NCBI GenBank assembly: GCA_900752815.1
Contig: CAADWS010000152.1
Location: forward strand, 1-6,753
Source: Bacteroidaceae bacterium
GTDB taxonomy: Bacteria > Bacteroidota > Bacteroidia > Bacteroidales > Bacteroidaceae
Direction of reading: 5' to 3'
DNA length: 6,753 nucleotides
In this document: one piece after another, positions 1 through 6,260 of the stretch
How positions within the stretch are numbered: position 1 is the first letter of the stretch
Layout of the letters: every line of letters begins with the position of its first letter
Notes under the pieces: model-generated
What the model saw: only the letters and a program-made list of their open reading frames with translations
Database searches by the model: none
Told to the model about the DNA's origin: nothing
Made by a program: the position numbers and the translations under genes

Positions 1-33
1 AGCGTTGTGGAACTGTTGCATCAGAAACGGTGA
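1..33 (+). CDS. Possible 3' end of an upstream gene (partial)
   Basis: Frame 1 is open from the first base to a TGA at 31-33 and would encode the tail SVVELLHQKR. It ends 40 bases before the permease start, a normal spacing for neighbours in one operon. In comparable Bacteroidota operons the gene here is an ABC ATPase or a second FtsX-like permease, but ten residues are too few to identify it. The other two frames are also open for a short distance (stops near 39 and 54), so the frame choice is a guess based on spacing and on the plausible residue mix. Confidence 0.35.
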   Translation, partial: SVVELLHQKR

Positions 34-73
34 GATTTTGAAAGATAACAAGTAACTGATTAGACGAAAAAAT

Positions 74-1387
74 ATGAACCGCATCTTATTACATCAGATA
101 TGGAACCGGCGTCGCCGGAATGTTTGGATTTTTCTGGAACTTTTGCTGGCCGGCTACTTCCTTTGGATGGTCATCGATCCGATTTGTGTGCTGACAGCCG
201 ACCAGATGATTCCCCGCGGGTATGAACAGGAAGGTATCTATCGGCTGAAGTTGTCGGCCTATCAGCCACAGGATGGCGTGTATTTTCATAAAGATGAAGA
301 CGACGAGGGAACTTATGCACGCAGGTATCGGCAGATTGTGCATGAACTGGTTTCCTGTCCGGAAGTCAGTAGCGTGGCGCTGGGCGAAGGAAACAGTTTC
401 CCTAATTGCCAGGGATGGAATGGTGTCCTCTTGCGGGCCTTTGGGGATACGGCGAAGGTGCATGCGCAGAGCTATAATTATTATCAGGTGGACAACAATG
501 ACCCGGTGGGCGTGCTGGGATTGAAGGATGCTTTGACCGGCGAGGCACTGGACCTGCCGCCCACCTTCTTCCAGAACGACCGTCAGGTGGCTCTTTCCGA
601 ACAACTGGCGCTCCGGCTCTTCGGAACAGTGAGGGCGGTAGGCCGGAAAATTCTGTGGAATGGCAATGAATATGAAGTGGCCGGCGTGTTTCAGAATGTC
701 AAGCATTTTGACGCCCAGCAGCCTTATCCGCTGTTGCTGAAGAGTCAGCCTATGCCGAGAGTAAACTCGTATATAGTCTGGACAAGTCTGCTGTTTCGCC
801 TGAAGCCGGAGGTGGATGAACGGGCCTTCCTTGAGCGCTTCGAGCGTGAGGTGGTGCCCCGGCTCAATCAAGGCAATTTCTACTATAAAGGGATAAAATC
901 TTTTGCCGACTACAGCCGTGAGGCCACCTTTGAGGCCGGCATCACCAGTAAAATCCGTTTGAGCTACACCATGGCGGCGTTTGCGCTGATTTGTATCTTC
1001 CTGGGTATGTTCGGTGTCTTCTGGATGCATGCGGAGGACCGCCGTTCCGAGATAGGCATACTGCGAAGTCTGGGTGCATCGCGAGCTACGGTGGTGCGTC
1101 ACTTCTTTTTTGAAATGTGGCTGCTCGTTACGGTTGCCTTCGTCTTGGTGCTGCTGGCCGTGTTCCACTATGTGAACACTGAAGGTCTGGGTGCCGTGGT
1201 AGAGACGTTCCTGAATGAGCGGGGCAACCCTGACCCAGCTTTCTGGCAAAATCACGTGTGGACGCGTTTTGCCGTGGTTTCAGCTGTGACTTATGTCCTG
1301 TTGCTGTGCATTTCGTTTGTCGCAGTCTGTTTCCCGGTGTACCGTGCGCTTGCAGTGCCTCCGGCCGATGCGTTGCATGAAGAATAG
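74..1387 (+). CDS. FtsX/MacB-like ABC transporter permease
   Basis: Inner-membrane permease subunit of a MacB/FtsX-type (type VII) ABC transporter, 437 residues. TM1 lies at about 17-37, followed by a large extracytoplasmic MacB-PCD-like domain (about 40-290). Three further helices lie at about 296-317, 349-367 and 399-420. The hallmark of the family is the cytoplasmic stretch after TM2, SEIGILRSLGAS (325-336), which couples to the ATPase. The C-terminal YRALAVPPADALHEE is also typical. Length matches single-unit permeases with 1+3 helix topology. The ATG follows an A-rich leader (GACGAAAAAAT) with no SD, as usual in Bacteroidota. Such proteins do not form a classic substrate tunnel; they transmit ATPase motion to periplasmic partners, here presumably the TolC-like protein downstream. 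No ATPase is visible, so it must come from upstream or elsewhere. The substrate cannot be told; lolCE-like, macrolide-export or peptide-export roles are all possible. Confidence 0.9.
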   Translation: MNRILLHQIWNRRRRNVWIFLELLLAGYFLWMVIDPICVLTADQMIPRGYEQEGIYRLKLSAYQPQDGVYFHKDEDDEGTYARRYRQIVHELVSCPEVSSVALGEGNSFPNCQGWNGVLLRAFGDTAKVHAQSYNYYQVDNNDPVGVLGLKDALTGEALDLPPTFFQNDRQVALSEQLALRLFGTVRAVGRKILWNGNEYEVAGVFQNVKHFDAQQPYPLLLKSQPMPRVNSYIVWTSLLFRLKPEVDERAFLERFEREVVPRLNQGNFYYKGIKSFADYSREATFEAGITSKIRLSYTMAAFALICIFLGMFGVFWMHAEDRRSEIGILRSLGASRATVVRHFFFEMWLLVTVAFVLVLLAVFHYVNTEGLGAVVETFLNERGNPDPAFWQNHVWTRFAVVSAVTYVLLLCISFVAVCFPVYRALAVPPADALHEE

Positions 1388-1480
1388 TTCCCGTCCTGAA
1401 ACAGTAGGGAATGATTGTAAAATGAATAAGATGCTGGAGGATTTTCTTCAGTGAAACTACTCAAAATATTGAATTCTGTC

Positions 1481-2998
1481 ATGAAGCGAGTTTTCTTTTC
1501 AATTCTGTCTTCCAGATGTGTTTTCCGGTTGATGTGGATGGCGGGGCTGCTGCTGCCGGCCGTTCTGCTGCCGGCACAGGAACTGTCGGAGCGTCCCCTT
1601 ACACTGACCGAGGCCATCGTGCTGGCCCGTAAGCAGAGCGTGGATGCGGCTTATGCTCTGGGACAGCTGAAATCAGCTTATTGGAGCTACCGCACCTACA
1701 AGGCGGGGCTGCTTCCCGAGGTCAATTTCGCTGCCACCTTGCCCGGTTACCGCAAGAATTATAGCACGTATCAGCATAGCGACGGGTCCTATGGCTATGT
1801 GCGCAACGATTACATCAATCTGAACGGCAATCTGTCTGTCGACCAAAGCATTTGGCTGACAGGAGGAACCCTTTCGCTGACTACGTCGCTCGATTTCCTC
1901 ACTCAGTCCGGGGTCGGCAGCAGTAGCCGGCAGTTCATGTCGGTGCCTGTAGTACTGACCTTGAACCAGCCTCTTTTCAGCGTGAACAGTGTGAAGTGGA
2001 ATCGCCGCATTGAACCTGTGCGCTATGCGGAGGCGCAGGCGCGGTTTCTTACGGCTACCGAGCAGGTGACCATGTCCGTCATCCAGCATTATTTCAATCT
2101 GCTGCTGGCGCGGGAGAATGTCAACATTGCCCACCAGAATCTGAAGAACGCCGAGAAACTTTGTGAGGTGGCCGAGAGCAAGCGGAGCATGGGAAAAATC
2201 AGTGAGAACGATTTGCTTCAGCTGCAGCTCAATGTGCTGAACGCCCGTTCCTCGCTCACGGCCAGCGAAAGCGAACTGAAATCGAAAATGTTCACCTTAC
2301 GCTCTTTCCTGGCTTTGGGGGAGAACGAAAACCTGATTCCGCAACTGCCCGACAGTGTGCCGCCTCTGTCCCTTTCCTATGGCGAGGTGCTGGAAAAGGC
2401 TTTGGCCAACAATTCCTTCAGCCATAACATCCGTCGCCGCCAACTGGAGGCTGACTATCAGGTGGCGCAGGCCAAGGGAAACCGCCGGCAGGTATCGCTG
2501 TATGCCGAGGTGGGATTTACCGGCAGCGACCATGAACTGGGTCCGGCTTATCGCCGCCTGAAGGATAACCAGGTGGTACAGGTCGGGGTGCGCCTGCCCA
2601 TTCTGGACTGGGGTAAGCGCCGGGGACAGGTCAAGGTGGCGGAGAGCAACCGCGAAGTGGTGCGCCAGCAACTGCAGCAGGAGAAGGCCGATTTCGTGCA
2701 GGACCTTTTCGTGCTTACCGAGCAGTTTAACAACCAGGTGAGCCAGTTGCGCATCGCGTTGGAGGCCGATGCCATTGCCCGCCGTCGTTACCAGAGCAAT
2801 GTGGAGACTTTCATGATGGGAAAAATCAGTACGCTCGACCTGAACGACGCGCAGACCAGCAAGGACGAGGCCCGGCGGAAGTATATCAATGAACTGTTTT
2901 ATTATTGGTACTATTACTATCAAATCAGGAGCATTACGCTTTGGGATTTTGCCGCGCATACCAATATCGATGCCGACTTTGAAGCCATAGTCCGATAA
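1481..2998 (+). CDS. TolC-family outer membrane efflux protein
   Basis: Outer-membrane channel of a tripartite exporter, about 505 residues from this start. The N-terminus (MKRVFFSIL...) has basic residues, a hydrophobic core (GLLLPAVLLPA) and a likely cleavage near AQ-EL. Mature protein starts with the OEP signature PLTLTEAIVLARKQSV. Two homologous OEP halves follow, each with a beta segment and long helices. The pseudo-repeat shows as MGKISENDLLQLQL in the first half and MGKISTLDLNDAQT in the second, and even as an identical 15-base stretch at 2188-2202 and 2816-2830. Start is uncertain: an in-frame GTG at 1451, ten bases after GGAGG (1436-1440), adds ten residues and lengthens the signal peptide; a third option, ATG at 1532, would lose the basic n-region. 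The gene lies 22 bases before the response regulator. No lipoprotein Cys follows the signal peptide. Family assignment is firm; the partner and substrate are inferred from the neighbouring permease. Confidence 0.9.
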   Translation: MKRVFFSILSSRCVFRLMWMAGLLLPAVLLPAQELSERPLTLTEAIVLARKQSVDAAYALGQLKSAYWSYRTYKAGLLPEVNFAATLPGYRKNYSTYQHSDGSYGYVRNDYINLNGNLSVDQSIWLTGGTLSLTTSLDFLTQSGVGSSSRQFMSVPVVLTLNQPLFSVNSVKWNRRIEPVRYAEAQARFLTATEQVTMSVIQHYFNLLLARENVNIAHQNLKNAEKLCEVAESKRSMGKISENDLLQLQLNVLNARSSLTASESELKSKMFTLRSFLALGENENLIPQLPDSVPPLSLSYGEVLEKALANNSFSHNIRRRQLEADYQVAQAKGNRRQVSLYAEVGFTGSDHELGPAYRRLKDNQVVQVGVRLPILDWGKRRGQVKVAESNREVVRQQLQQEKADFVQDLFVLTEQFNNQVSQLRIALEADAIARRRYQSNVETFMMGKISTLDLNDAQTSKDEARRKYINELFYYWYYYYQIRSITLWDFAAHTNIDADFEAIVR

Positions 2999-3005
2999 AA
3001 AGCAC

Positions 3006-3013
3006 TAACTTTG
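3006..3013 (+). promoter_or_regulatory. Candidate -7 box in front of the response regulator
   Basis: TAACTTTG is an exact match to the Bacteroides -7 consensus TAnnTTTG. It lies eight bases after the TolC stop codon and ends seven bases before the regulator ATG. The nearest TTTG that could be a -33 box (2978-2981) is 24 bp upstream, longer than the usual 19-21, so this may be chance. If active, transcription would begin almost at the ATG and give a leaderless or near-leaderless regulator-kinase transcript independent of the transporter genes. Confidence 0.3.
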
Positions 3014-3020
3014 TCCTACG

Positions 3021-4409
3021 ATGATACTGATAATTGACGACGACAAGGCCATCTGCGCTTCGTTGAGTCTGATGTTGCGGCGGGCCGGAAATGAGGTCAT
3101 GGCCGTGAACGGTCCGGCCGAGGCCATGGCCGTGGTGCGCGCTTCGGCGCCGCGCCTGGTACTGATGGACATGAACTTCGGCTTGTCCACCAGTGGAGAC
3201 GACGGGCTGACGCTGTTGCGGCAGCTGAAGATATTCCGTCCCGAAGTGCCGGTCATCCTGATGACGGCCTGGGGCAGCATACAGCTGGCCGTCAAGGGAA
3301 TGCAGGCCGGAGCCTTCGATTTCATTACCAAACCCTGGAACAACCAGATGCTCATGCAGCGCATCGAGACCGCGCTGGAACTGACAGCGGGAACGGCTGC
3401 CGAAACTGTGAGCGGGGACTTCGACCGGAGTCTGATTGTGGGCGAAAGTCCCTTGCTGCAAGAGGTGCTCGACATCGTGCGGCGCATTGCACGGACCAAC
3501 GCGCCGGTGCTGATTTCCGGAGAGAACGGCACCGGAAAGGAACTGGTGGCCGAAACCATCCACCGTAACAGCCTGCGTGCGGCGAAATCCTTTGTCAAGG
3601 TCAACCTGGGCGGAATTTCGCAAAGCCTGTTTGAGAGCGAGATGTTCGGACACCGCAAGGGAGCCTTTACCGATGCCGTGGCCGACAGGGTGGGGTGGTT
3701 CGAACTGGCCGACAAGGGGACTATTTTTCTGGATGAAATCGGAGAATTGGACCTTTCATGCCAGGTCAAACTGTTGCGGGTGTTGCAGGACCAGACCTAT
3801 GAGGTGCTGGGCGACAGCCGGCAGCGCAAGGCCGACGTGCGTGTCATTTGTGCCACCAATGCCGATTTGCCGCAGATGATACGTGAACACACCTTCCGCG
3901 AGGACCTGTTCTACCGCATCAACCTCATCACCGTGCGCCTGCCGGCCTTGCGTGAGCGCCGTGACGACATCCCCCTGCTGGCAGCCCATTTCCTGGAAAG
4001 GCAATGCCGGCAATACCGGTTGCAGCCGGCAAAACTGGAGCCGGACGCGAGCCGTTTCCTCATGTCGCTGCCCTATCCGGGCAATATCCGCGAACTGAAG
4101 AATCTGGTGGAGCGGACATTGCTCGTCAGTAGCAAGAGCCGCCTGACAGCCGCCGATTTCCAGGCCCAGTATGTGCCGCGTTCCACGGGTGAATGCCCGT
4201 CCGTCGAGACGGAGGGAGGTGCCGGATTGCAGGGACTCACGCTGGAGGAAGTGGAGAAACAGGCCATTGTCAGTGCCCTGCGCCAGTATGACGGCAACCT
4301 GAGTCAGACGGCTACGGCGCTGGGCATCAGTCGCGGAGCCCTTTACCGGAGAATGGAAAAATATCAGATACAGACCGATACACTCAAGAATGTTGCCGAT
4401 TCCGAATAG
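3021..4409 (+). CDS. Sigma-54-dependent response regulator, NtrC family
   Basis: Cytoplasmic transcription activator of 462 residues with the full three-domain NtrC layout. Receiver domain (1-120): acidic cluster D6-D8, phosphoacceptor D50 in LVLMDMNF, conserved T82 and K104 in ITKPW. AAA+ sigma-54 interaction domain (about 139-365): Walker A GENGTGKE (167-174), the sigma-54 contact loop read as GAFTDA (214-219) rather than GAFTGA, Walker B FLDEIGE (236-242), and the downstream FREDLFYRINLITVRLPALRERRDDI block with the arginine finger region. C-terminal Fis-type helix-turn-helix (about 406-448) with LSQTATALGISRGALYRRMEKY. On phosphorylation by its kinase it should oligomerise, hydrolyse ATP and open promoters held by RpoN. 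Its gene lies 22 bases after the TolC-like gene and overlaps the kinase by 20 bases, so the pair is surely cognate. The natural target is probably the transporter operon, but no convincing -24/-12 promoter is visible in the window. Annotation tools often label such proteins ZraR or AtoC; the name is not supported by the sequence. Confidence 0.95.
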   Translation: MILIIDDDKAICASLSLMLRRAGNEVMAVNGPAEAMAVVRASAPRLVLMDMNFGLSTSGDDGLTLLRQLKIFRPEVPVILMTAWGSIQLAVKGMQAGAFDFITKPWNNQMLMQRIETALELTAGTAAETVSGDFDRSLIVGESPLLQEVLDIVRRIARTNAPVLISGENGTGKELVAETIHRNSLRAAKSFVKVNLGGISQSLFESEMFGHRKGAFTDAVADRVGWFELADKGTIFLDEIGELDLSCQVKLLRVLQDQTYEVLGDSRQRKADVRVICATNADLPQMIREHTFREDLFYRINLITVRLPALRERRDDIPLLAAHFLERQCRQYRLQPAKLEPDASRFLMSLPYPGNIRELKNLVERTLLVSSKSRLTAADFQAQYVPRSTGECPSVETEGGAGLQGLTLEEVEKQAIVSALRQYDGNLSQTATALGISRGALYRRMEKYQIQTDTLKNVADSE

Positions 4410-5730
4410 CTTCCGCACTTTGCGCATCCAGTGGATTTTCTGGATTTGGGCCTTTATGCTGTTGGCAGTGGCCCTGTTGCTCTATGCCCTGCTGCCGGCT
4501 ACGCGGTCGGCTCTCTATTGGGCCGAGGGCCTGATGTTCCTGTGTCTTTCGTTTCTCTACTATTTTTACCGCAAGGCCGTCAAGCCGTTGCAGACCATCG
4601 GCAATGCCATGGACCTCCTGCGCGAGCAGGACTTCAGCAGCCGGCTGGCCCCGGTGGGGCAGCACGAGGCCGACCGTATCGTGCAACTGTTCAACCGCCT
4701 GATGGACCAGCTGAAAAACGAACGGCTGCATGTGCGCGAGCAGAATCATTTCCTTGACTTGCTGATTAGCGCGTCGCCCATGGGCGTCATCCTGTTTGAT
4801 TTCAATTTCAAGGTGACCGGGCTGAACGCGGCGGCGTTGCGCTTTCTGGGCGGAATGCCCGAGGCAGATGTCGTGGGGCGGAGTCTGGACGCGGTGTCTT
4901 CACCGCTGGCCGCCCGGCTGGCCCAGATTCCCCGGGGGTGCATCGAGACGGTGCGGCTGAGCGATGCCATGATTTACCGCTGCTCGTCGCTCTCCTTTAT
5001 CGACCGTGGCTTTTCCCATCCCTTCATGCTTGTGGAGAGTCTCACGTCGGAAATTGTCAAGGCAGAAAAAAGGACCTATGAGAAGGTCATCCGCATGATT
5101 GCCCACGAAGTGAACAACAGCGTGGCCGGGGTGACTTCCACGCTCGACTCGCTTTCCGAGATATTGGAGCCTTCCGACGAGAACGGAGAACTGCGGGCGG
5201 TGATACAGGCTTGTTCGGAGCGGTGCTATGGCATGAACCATTTCATTTCCCGTCTGGCGGAAGTCGTGAAAATTCCGGAACCCAATCTGCGGACCGTGTC
5301 GCTCAACAGCCAGGTGGAGGCCTGCCACCTGCTGATGGAACAGGTATGCCGGCAACGGGGCATCCGGCTGACGGCGGAGCTTGACGCCGGGCAGCCTAAG
5401 GCACGGCTTGACGCAGTGCTGTTTGAGCAAGTGCTGGTCAATATCGTCAAGAATGCGGCCGAGAGCACCGAAAGCGGCGGCGAGATACGCATCTGCACCA
5501 CGTTGCATCCCCTTTGTCTGGAAGTGGCCGACAACGGGGCCGGCATCGCTCCGGAAAACGAGGACAAGCTTTTCACGCCCTTCTTTTCTACCAAACCGTC
5601 CGGACAAGGCATCGGGCTGATGCTCATACGCGAGATTCTGACCCAGCACGGCTGCCTGTTTTCCCTGAAGACCGATGCCGACGGTTGGACCCGTTTCCGC
5701 ATCTGTTTCCCGGAAGTTGCCCGCACCTGA
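4390..5730 (+). CDS. Membrane histidine kinase, NtrB/NtrY-like, without periplasmic sensor
   Basis: Sensor kinase of 446 residues for the preceding regulator. Two membrane helices at about 15-35 and 43-60 are separated by only about seven residues, so there is no extracytoplasmic sensing domain. A HAMP-like linker (about 61-113, starting KAVKPLQTIG) and a PAS-like domain (about 115-220, with SPMGVILFDFNFKVTGLNAAA) follow. Phosphoacceptor is H239 in MIAHEVNNSVAG. The ATPase domain shows the N box NIVKNAAES (N355), G1 box DNGAGI (381-386), F box LFTPFFSTKPSG and G2 box GQGIGL (405-410), so it should be catalytically complete. ATG 4390 was chosen because the next in-frame ATG would fall inside the first membrane helix. 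The 20-base overlap with the regulator gene implies translational coupling. Signal sensing would have to come from the membrane, the PAS domain or contact with the transporter. The kinase is the last gene of the operon; a weak hairpin (5734-5747) lies just after the stop. Confidence 0.93.
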   Translation: MLPIPNSFRTLRIQWIFWIWAFMLLAVALLLYALLPATRSALYWAEGLMFLCLSFLYYFYRKAVKPLQTIGNAMDLLREQDFSSRLAPVGQHEADRIVQLFNRLMDQLKNERLHVREQNHFLDLLISASPMGVILFDFNFKVTGLNAAALRFLGGMPEADVVGRSLDAVSSPLAARLAQIPRGCIETVRLSDAMIYRCSSLSFIDRGFSHPFMLVESLTSEIVKAEKRTYEKVIRMIAHEVNNSVAGVTSTLDSLSEILEPSDENGELRAVIQACSERCYGMNHFISRLAEVVKIPEPNLRTVSLNSQVEACHLLMEQVCRQRGIRLTAELDAGQPKARLDAVLFEQVLVNIVKNAAESTESGGEIRICTTLHPLCLEVADNGAGIAPENEDKLFTPFFSTKPSGQGIGLMLIREILTQHGCLFSLKTDADGWTRFRICFPEVART

Positions 5731-5814
5731 GAGGGCTGCTGCCCTTTGCAGAGCTTCATCCGTGTGCTTCTGCAGTCAATATTTTGTTTATATCTTTCTT
5801 TATTGTATAAAAAC

Positions 5815-5865
5815 GGTGCCCCCAATAGACAAGTGAGTCAGGCTTCAGGGGCACCTTTTGTTGTT
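5815..5865. terminator. Hairpin terminator, possibly bidirectional
   Basis: Perfect 8-bp GC-rich stem GGTGCCCC (5815-5822) and GGGGCACC (5848-5855), followed directly by TTTTGTTGTTTT. An A-run (5809-5813) lies upstream, so the element could also stop transcription on the minus strand. The loop is unusually long (25 bases) and can form small inner helices such as GAC/GTC (5828-5830 with 5837-5839). It lies 85 bases after the kinase stop and marks the end of the transporter/two-component operon. Confidence 0.8.
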
Positions 5866-5894
5866 TTCTTATCACAACGTATTCCGCCCGTTTT

Positions 5895-5974
5895 ACACTT
5901 AGTACTTTAGAAAAAACACTTGGTACTTTAGAAATTTCTGTCAGTACTTTCGTTTTTTCTAAAGTACTAAGTGT
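5895..5974. repeat. AGTACT repeat cluster with perfect 23-bp inverted ends
   Basis: Three direct 21-base units begin at 5895, 5916 and 5937. The first two share ACACTTRGTACTTTAGAAA (R is A, then G); the third is diverged but keeps AGTACTTT. A fourth copy lies in reverse orientation and forms the right arm. The outer arms (5895-5917 and 5952-5974) are perfect reverse complements over 23 bp, with 34 bases between. The four cores (AGTACT at 5901, GGTACT at 5922, AGTACT at 5943 and 5963) are spaced 21, 21 and 20 bp, about two helical turns. A palindrome AGAAATTTCT (5930-5939) sits in the centre. The layout fits an operator array or an interspersed repeat; as RNA it would fold into a long hairpin. 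No function is known to me. Confidence 0.9.
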
Positions 5975-6126
5975 TTCTGCTTACGCGAAGGGCTGTTTTT
6001 CCGCGTATCCGTTTGTCGTAGATGTCGGGAACAGCAGTTGTTGAATGGCGCCTTCACTTCAAAAAAACGAAGAAAACCAAAATATATCCTCAGTTCTTTA
6101 AAAGCAGAGTTTTTTTTCTTCATACG

Positions 6127-6158
6127 TTTGTCTTATATATAAAAAAATAGTATATTCG
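6127..6158 (+). promoter_or_regulatory. Bacteroides-type promoter for hpf
   Basis: TTTG (6127-6130) and TATATTCG (6151-6158) are separated by 20 bp. This matches the Bacteroides primary sigma pattern TTTG / TAnnTTTG with one mismatch in the -7 box. The spacer is very A/T rich. Start would be at about 6163-6167, giving a leader of roughly 95 bases before the hpf ATG. It lies downstream of the terminator, so hpf is transcribed independently of the kinase operon. Confidence 0.6.
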
Positions 6159-6186
6159 CTGTTGAAAGGGGGCCGAAGGGCACCCG

Positions 6187-6240
6187 TCCCGCATCGGGCA
6201 AGGCACGTGCGGGATAATTTGGAAATATCTCCGTTTGGAG
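6187..6240 (+). promoter_or_regulatory. Structured 5' leader of hpf
   Basis: Two candidate hairpins lie in the predicted leader. The first pairs TCCCGCA (6187-6193) with TGCGGGA (6208-6214), 7 bp with a 14-base loop, in a locally G+C-rich patch. The second pairs CTCC (6229-6232) with GGAG (6237-6240) around a GTTT tetraloop. The same CTCC could instead pair with GGAG of the ribosome binding site at 6251-6254. No known riboswitch is recognised; a regulatory role is inferred only. Confidence 0.35.
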
Positions 6241-6247
6241 CCTAAAA

Positions 6248-6256
6248 AAAGGAGGT
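6248..6256 (+). promoter_or_regulatory. Strong Shine-Dalgarno sequence before hpf
   Basis: AAAGGAGGT is complementary over nine bases to the canonical 16S tail ACCUCCUUU and ends five bases... counting from GGAGG (6251-6255), five bases separate it from the ATG at 6261, ideal spacing. It fixes the start codon. Bacteroidota genes seldom use such sites, and the other four genes in this window lack one at this strength. Confidence 0.85.
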
Positions 6257-6260
6257 TACT

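Larger units (their letters stand above)
5731..6260. other. 530-base intergenic region, no supported gene
   Basis: This AT-rich stretch separates the transporter operon from hpf. From left to right it holds a weak hairpin AGGGC-TGCT-GCCCT (5734-5747), the main terminator (5815-5865), the AGTACT repeat cluster (5895-5974), a plain stretch (5975-6126) with only a small TACGCG/CGCGTA inverted repeat (5982-5987, 6002-6007), and the hpf promoter and leader (6127-6260). The only notable open frame is 42 codons (6022-6150), which has no promoter or start signal and ends inside the hpf promoter spacer. Confidence 0.75.

Noticed and set aside
8..19. TGG...TTGC resembling a sigma-54 promoter near the window start
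   Set aside because: The distance between the GG and GC elements is about three bases too short for RpoN, which is strict on spacing. No other convincing -24/-12 pair was found.
89..1255. 388-codon open frame on the minus strand opposite the permease gene
   Set aside because: It is a codon-position shadow of a clearly homologous plus-strand gene; the product is rich in His, Gln and Arg, has no recognisable domain and no promoter. Similar shadows occur opposite the TolC-like, regulator and kinase genes.
2188..2830. Identical 15-base repeat ATGGGAAAAATCAGT within the TolC-like gene
   Set aside because: It encodes the MGKIS motif in both homologous halves of the TolC fold, so the internal duplication of the family explains it.
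5895..5974. CRISPR-like reading of the 21-base repeats
   Set aside because: The units are contiguous with no separate spacers, the third unit is diverged, the fourth is inverted, and no cas gene is present.
5982..6007. TACGCG/CGCGTA inverted repeat as a second terminator
   Set aside because: Only 6 bp around a 14-base loop, the T-run lies in the loop rather than after the stem, and no transcript is expected to end here.
6022..6150. 42-codon plus-strand frame starting MSGTAVVEWR
   Set aside because: No promoter with correct boxes, no start signal, low-complexity Lys/Phe-rich composition from A/T runs, and the stop lies in the hpf promoter spacer.
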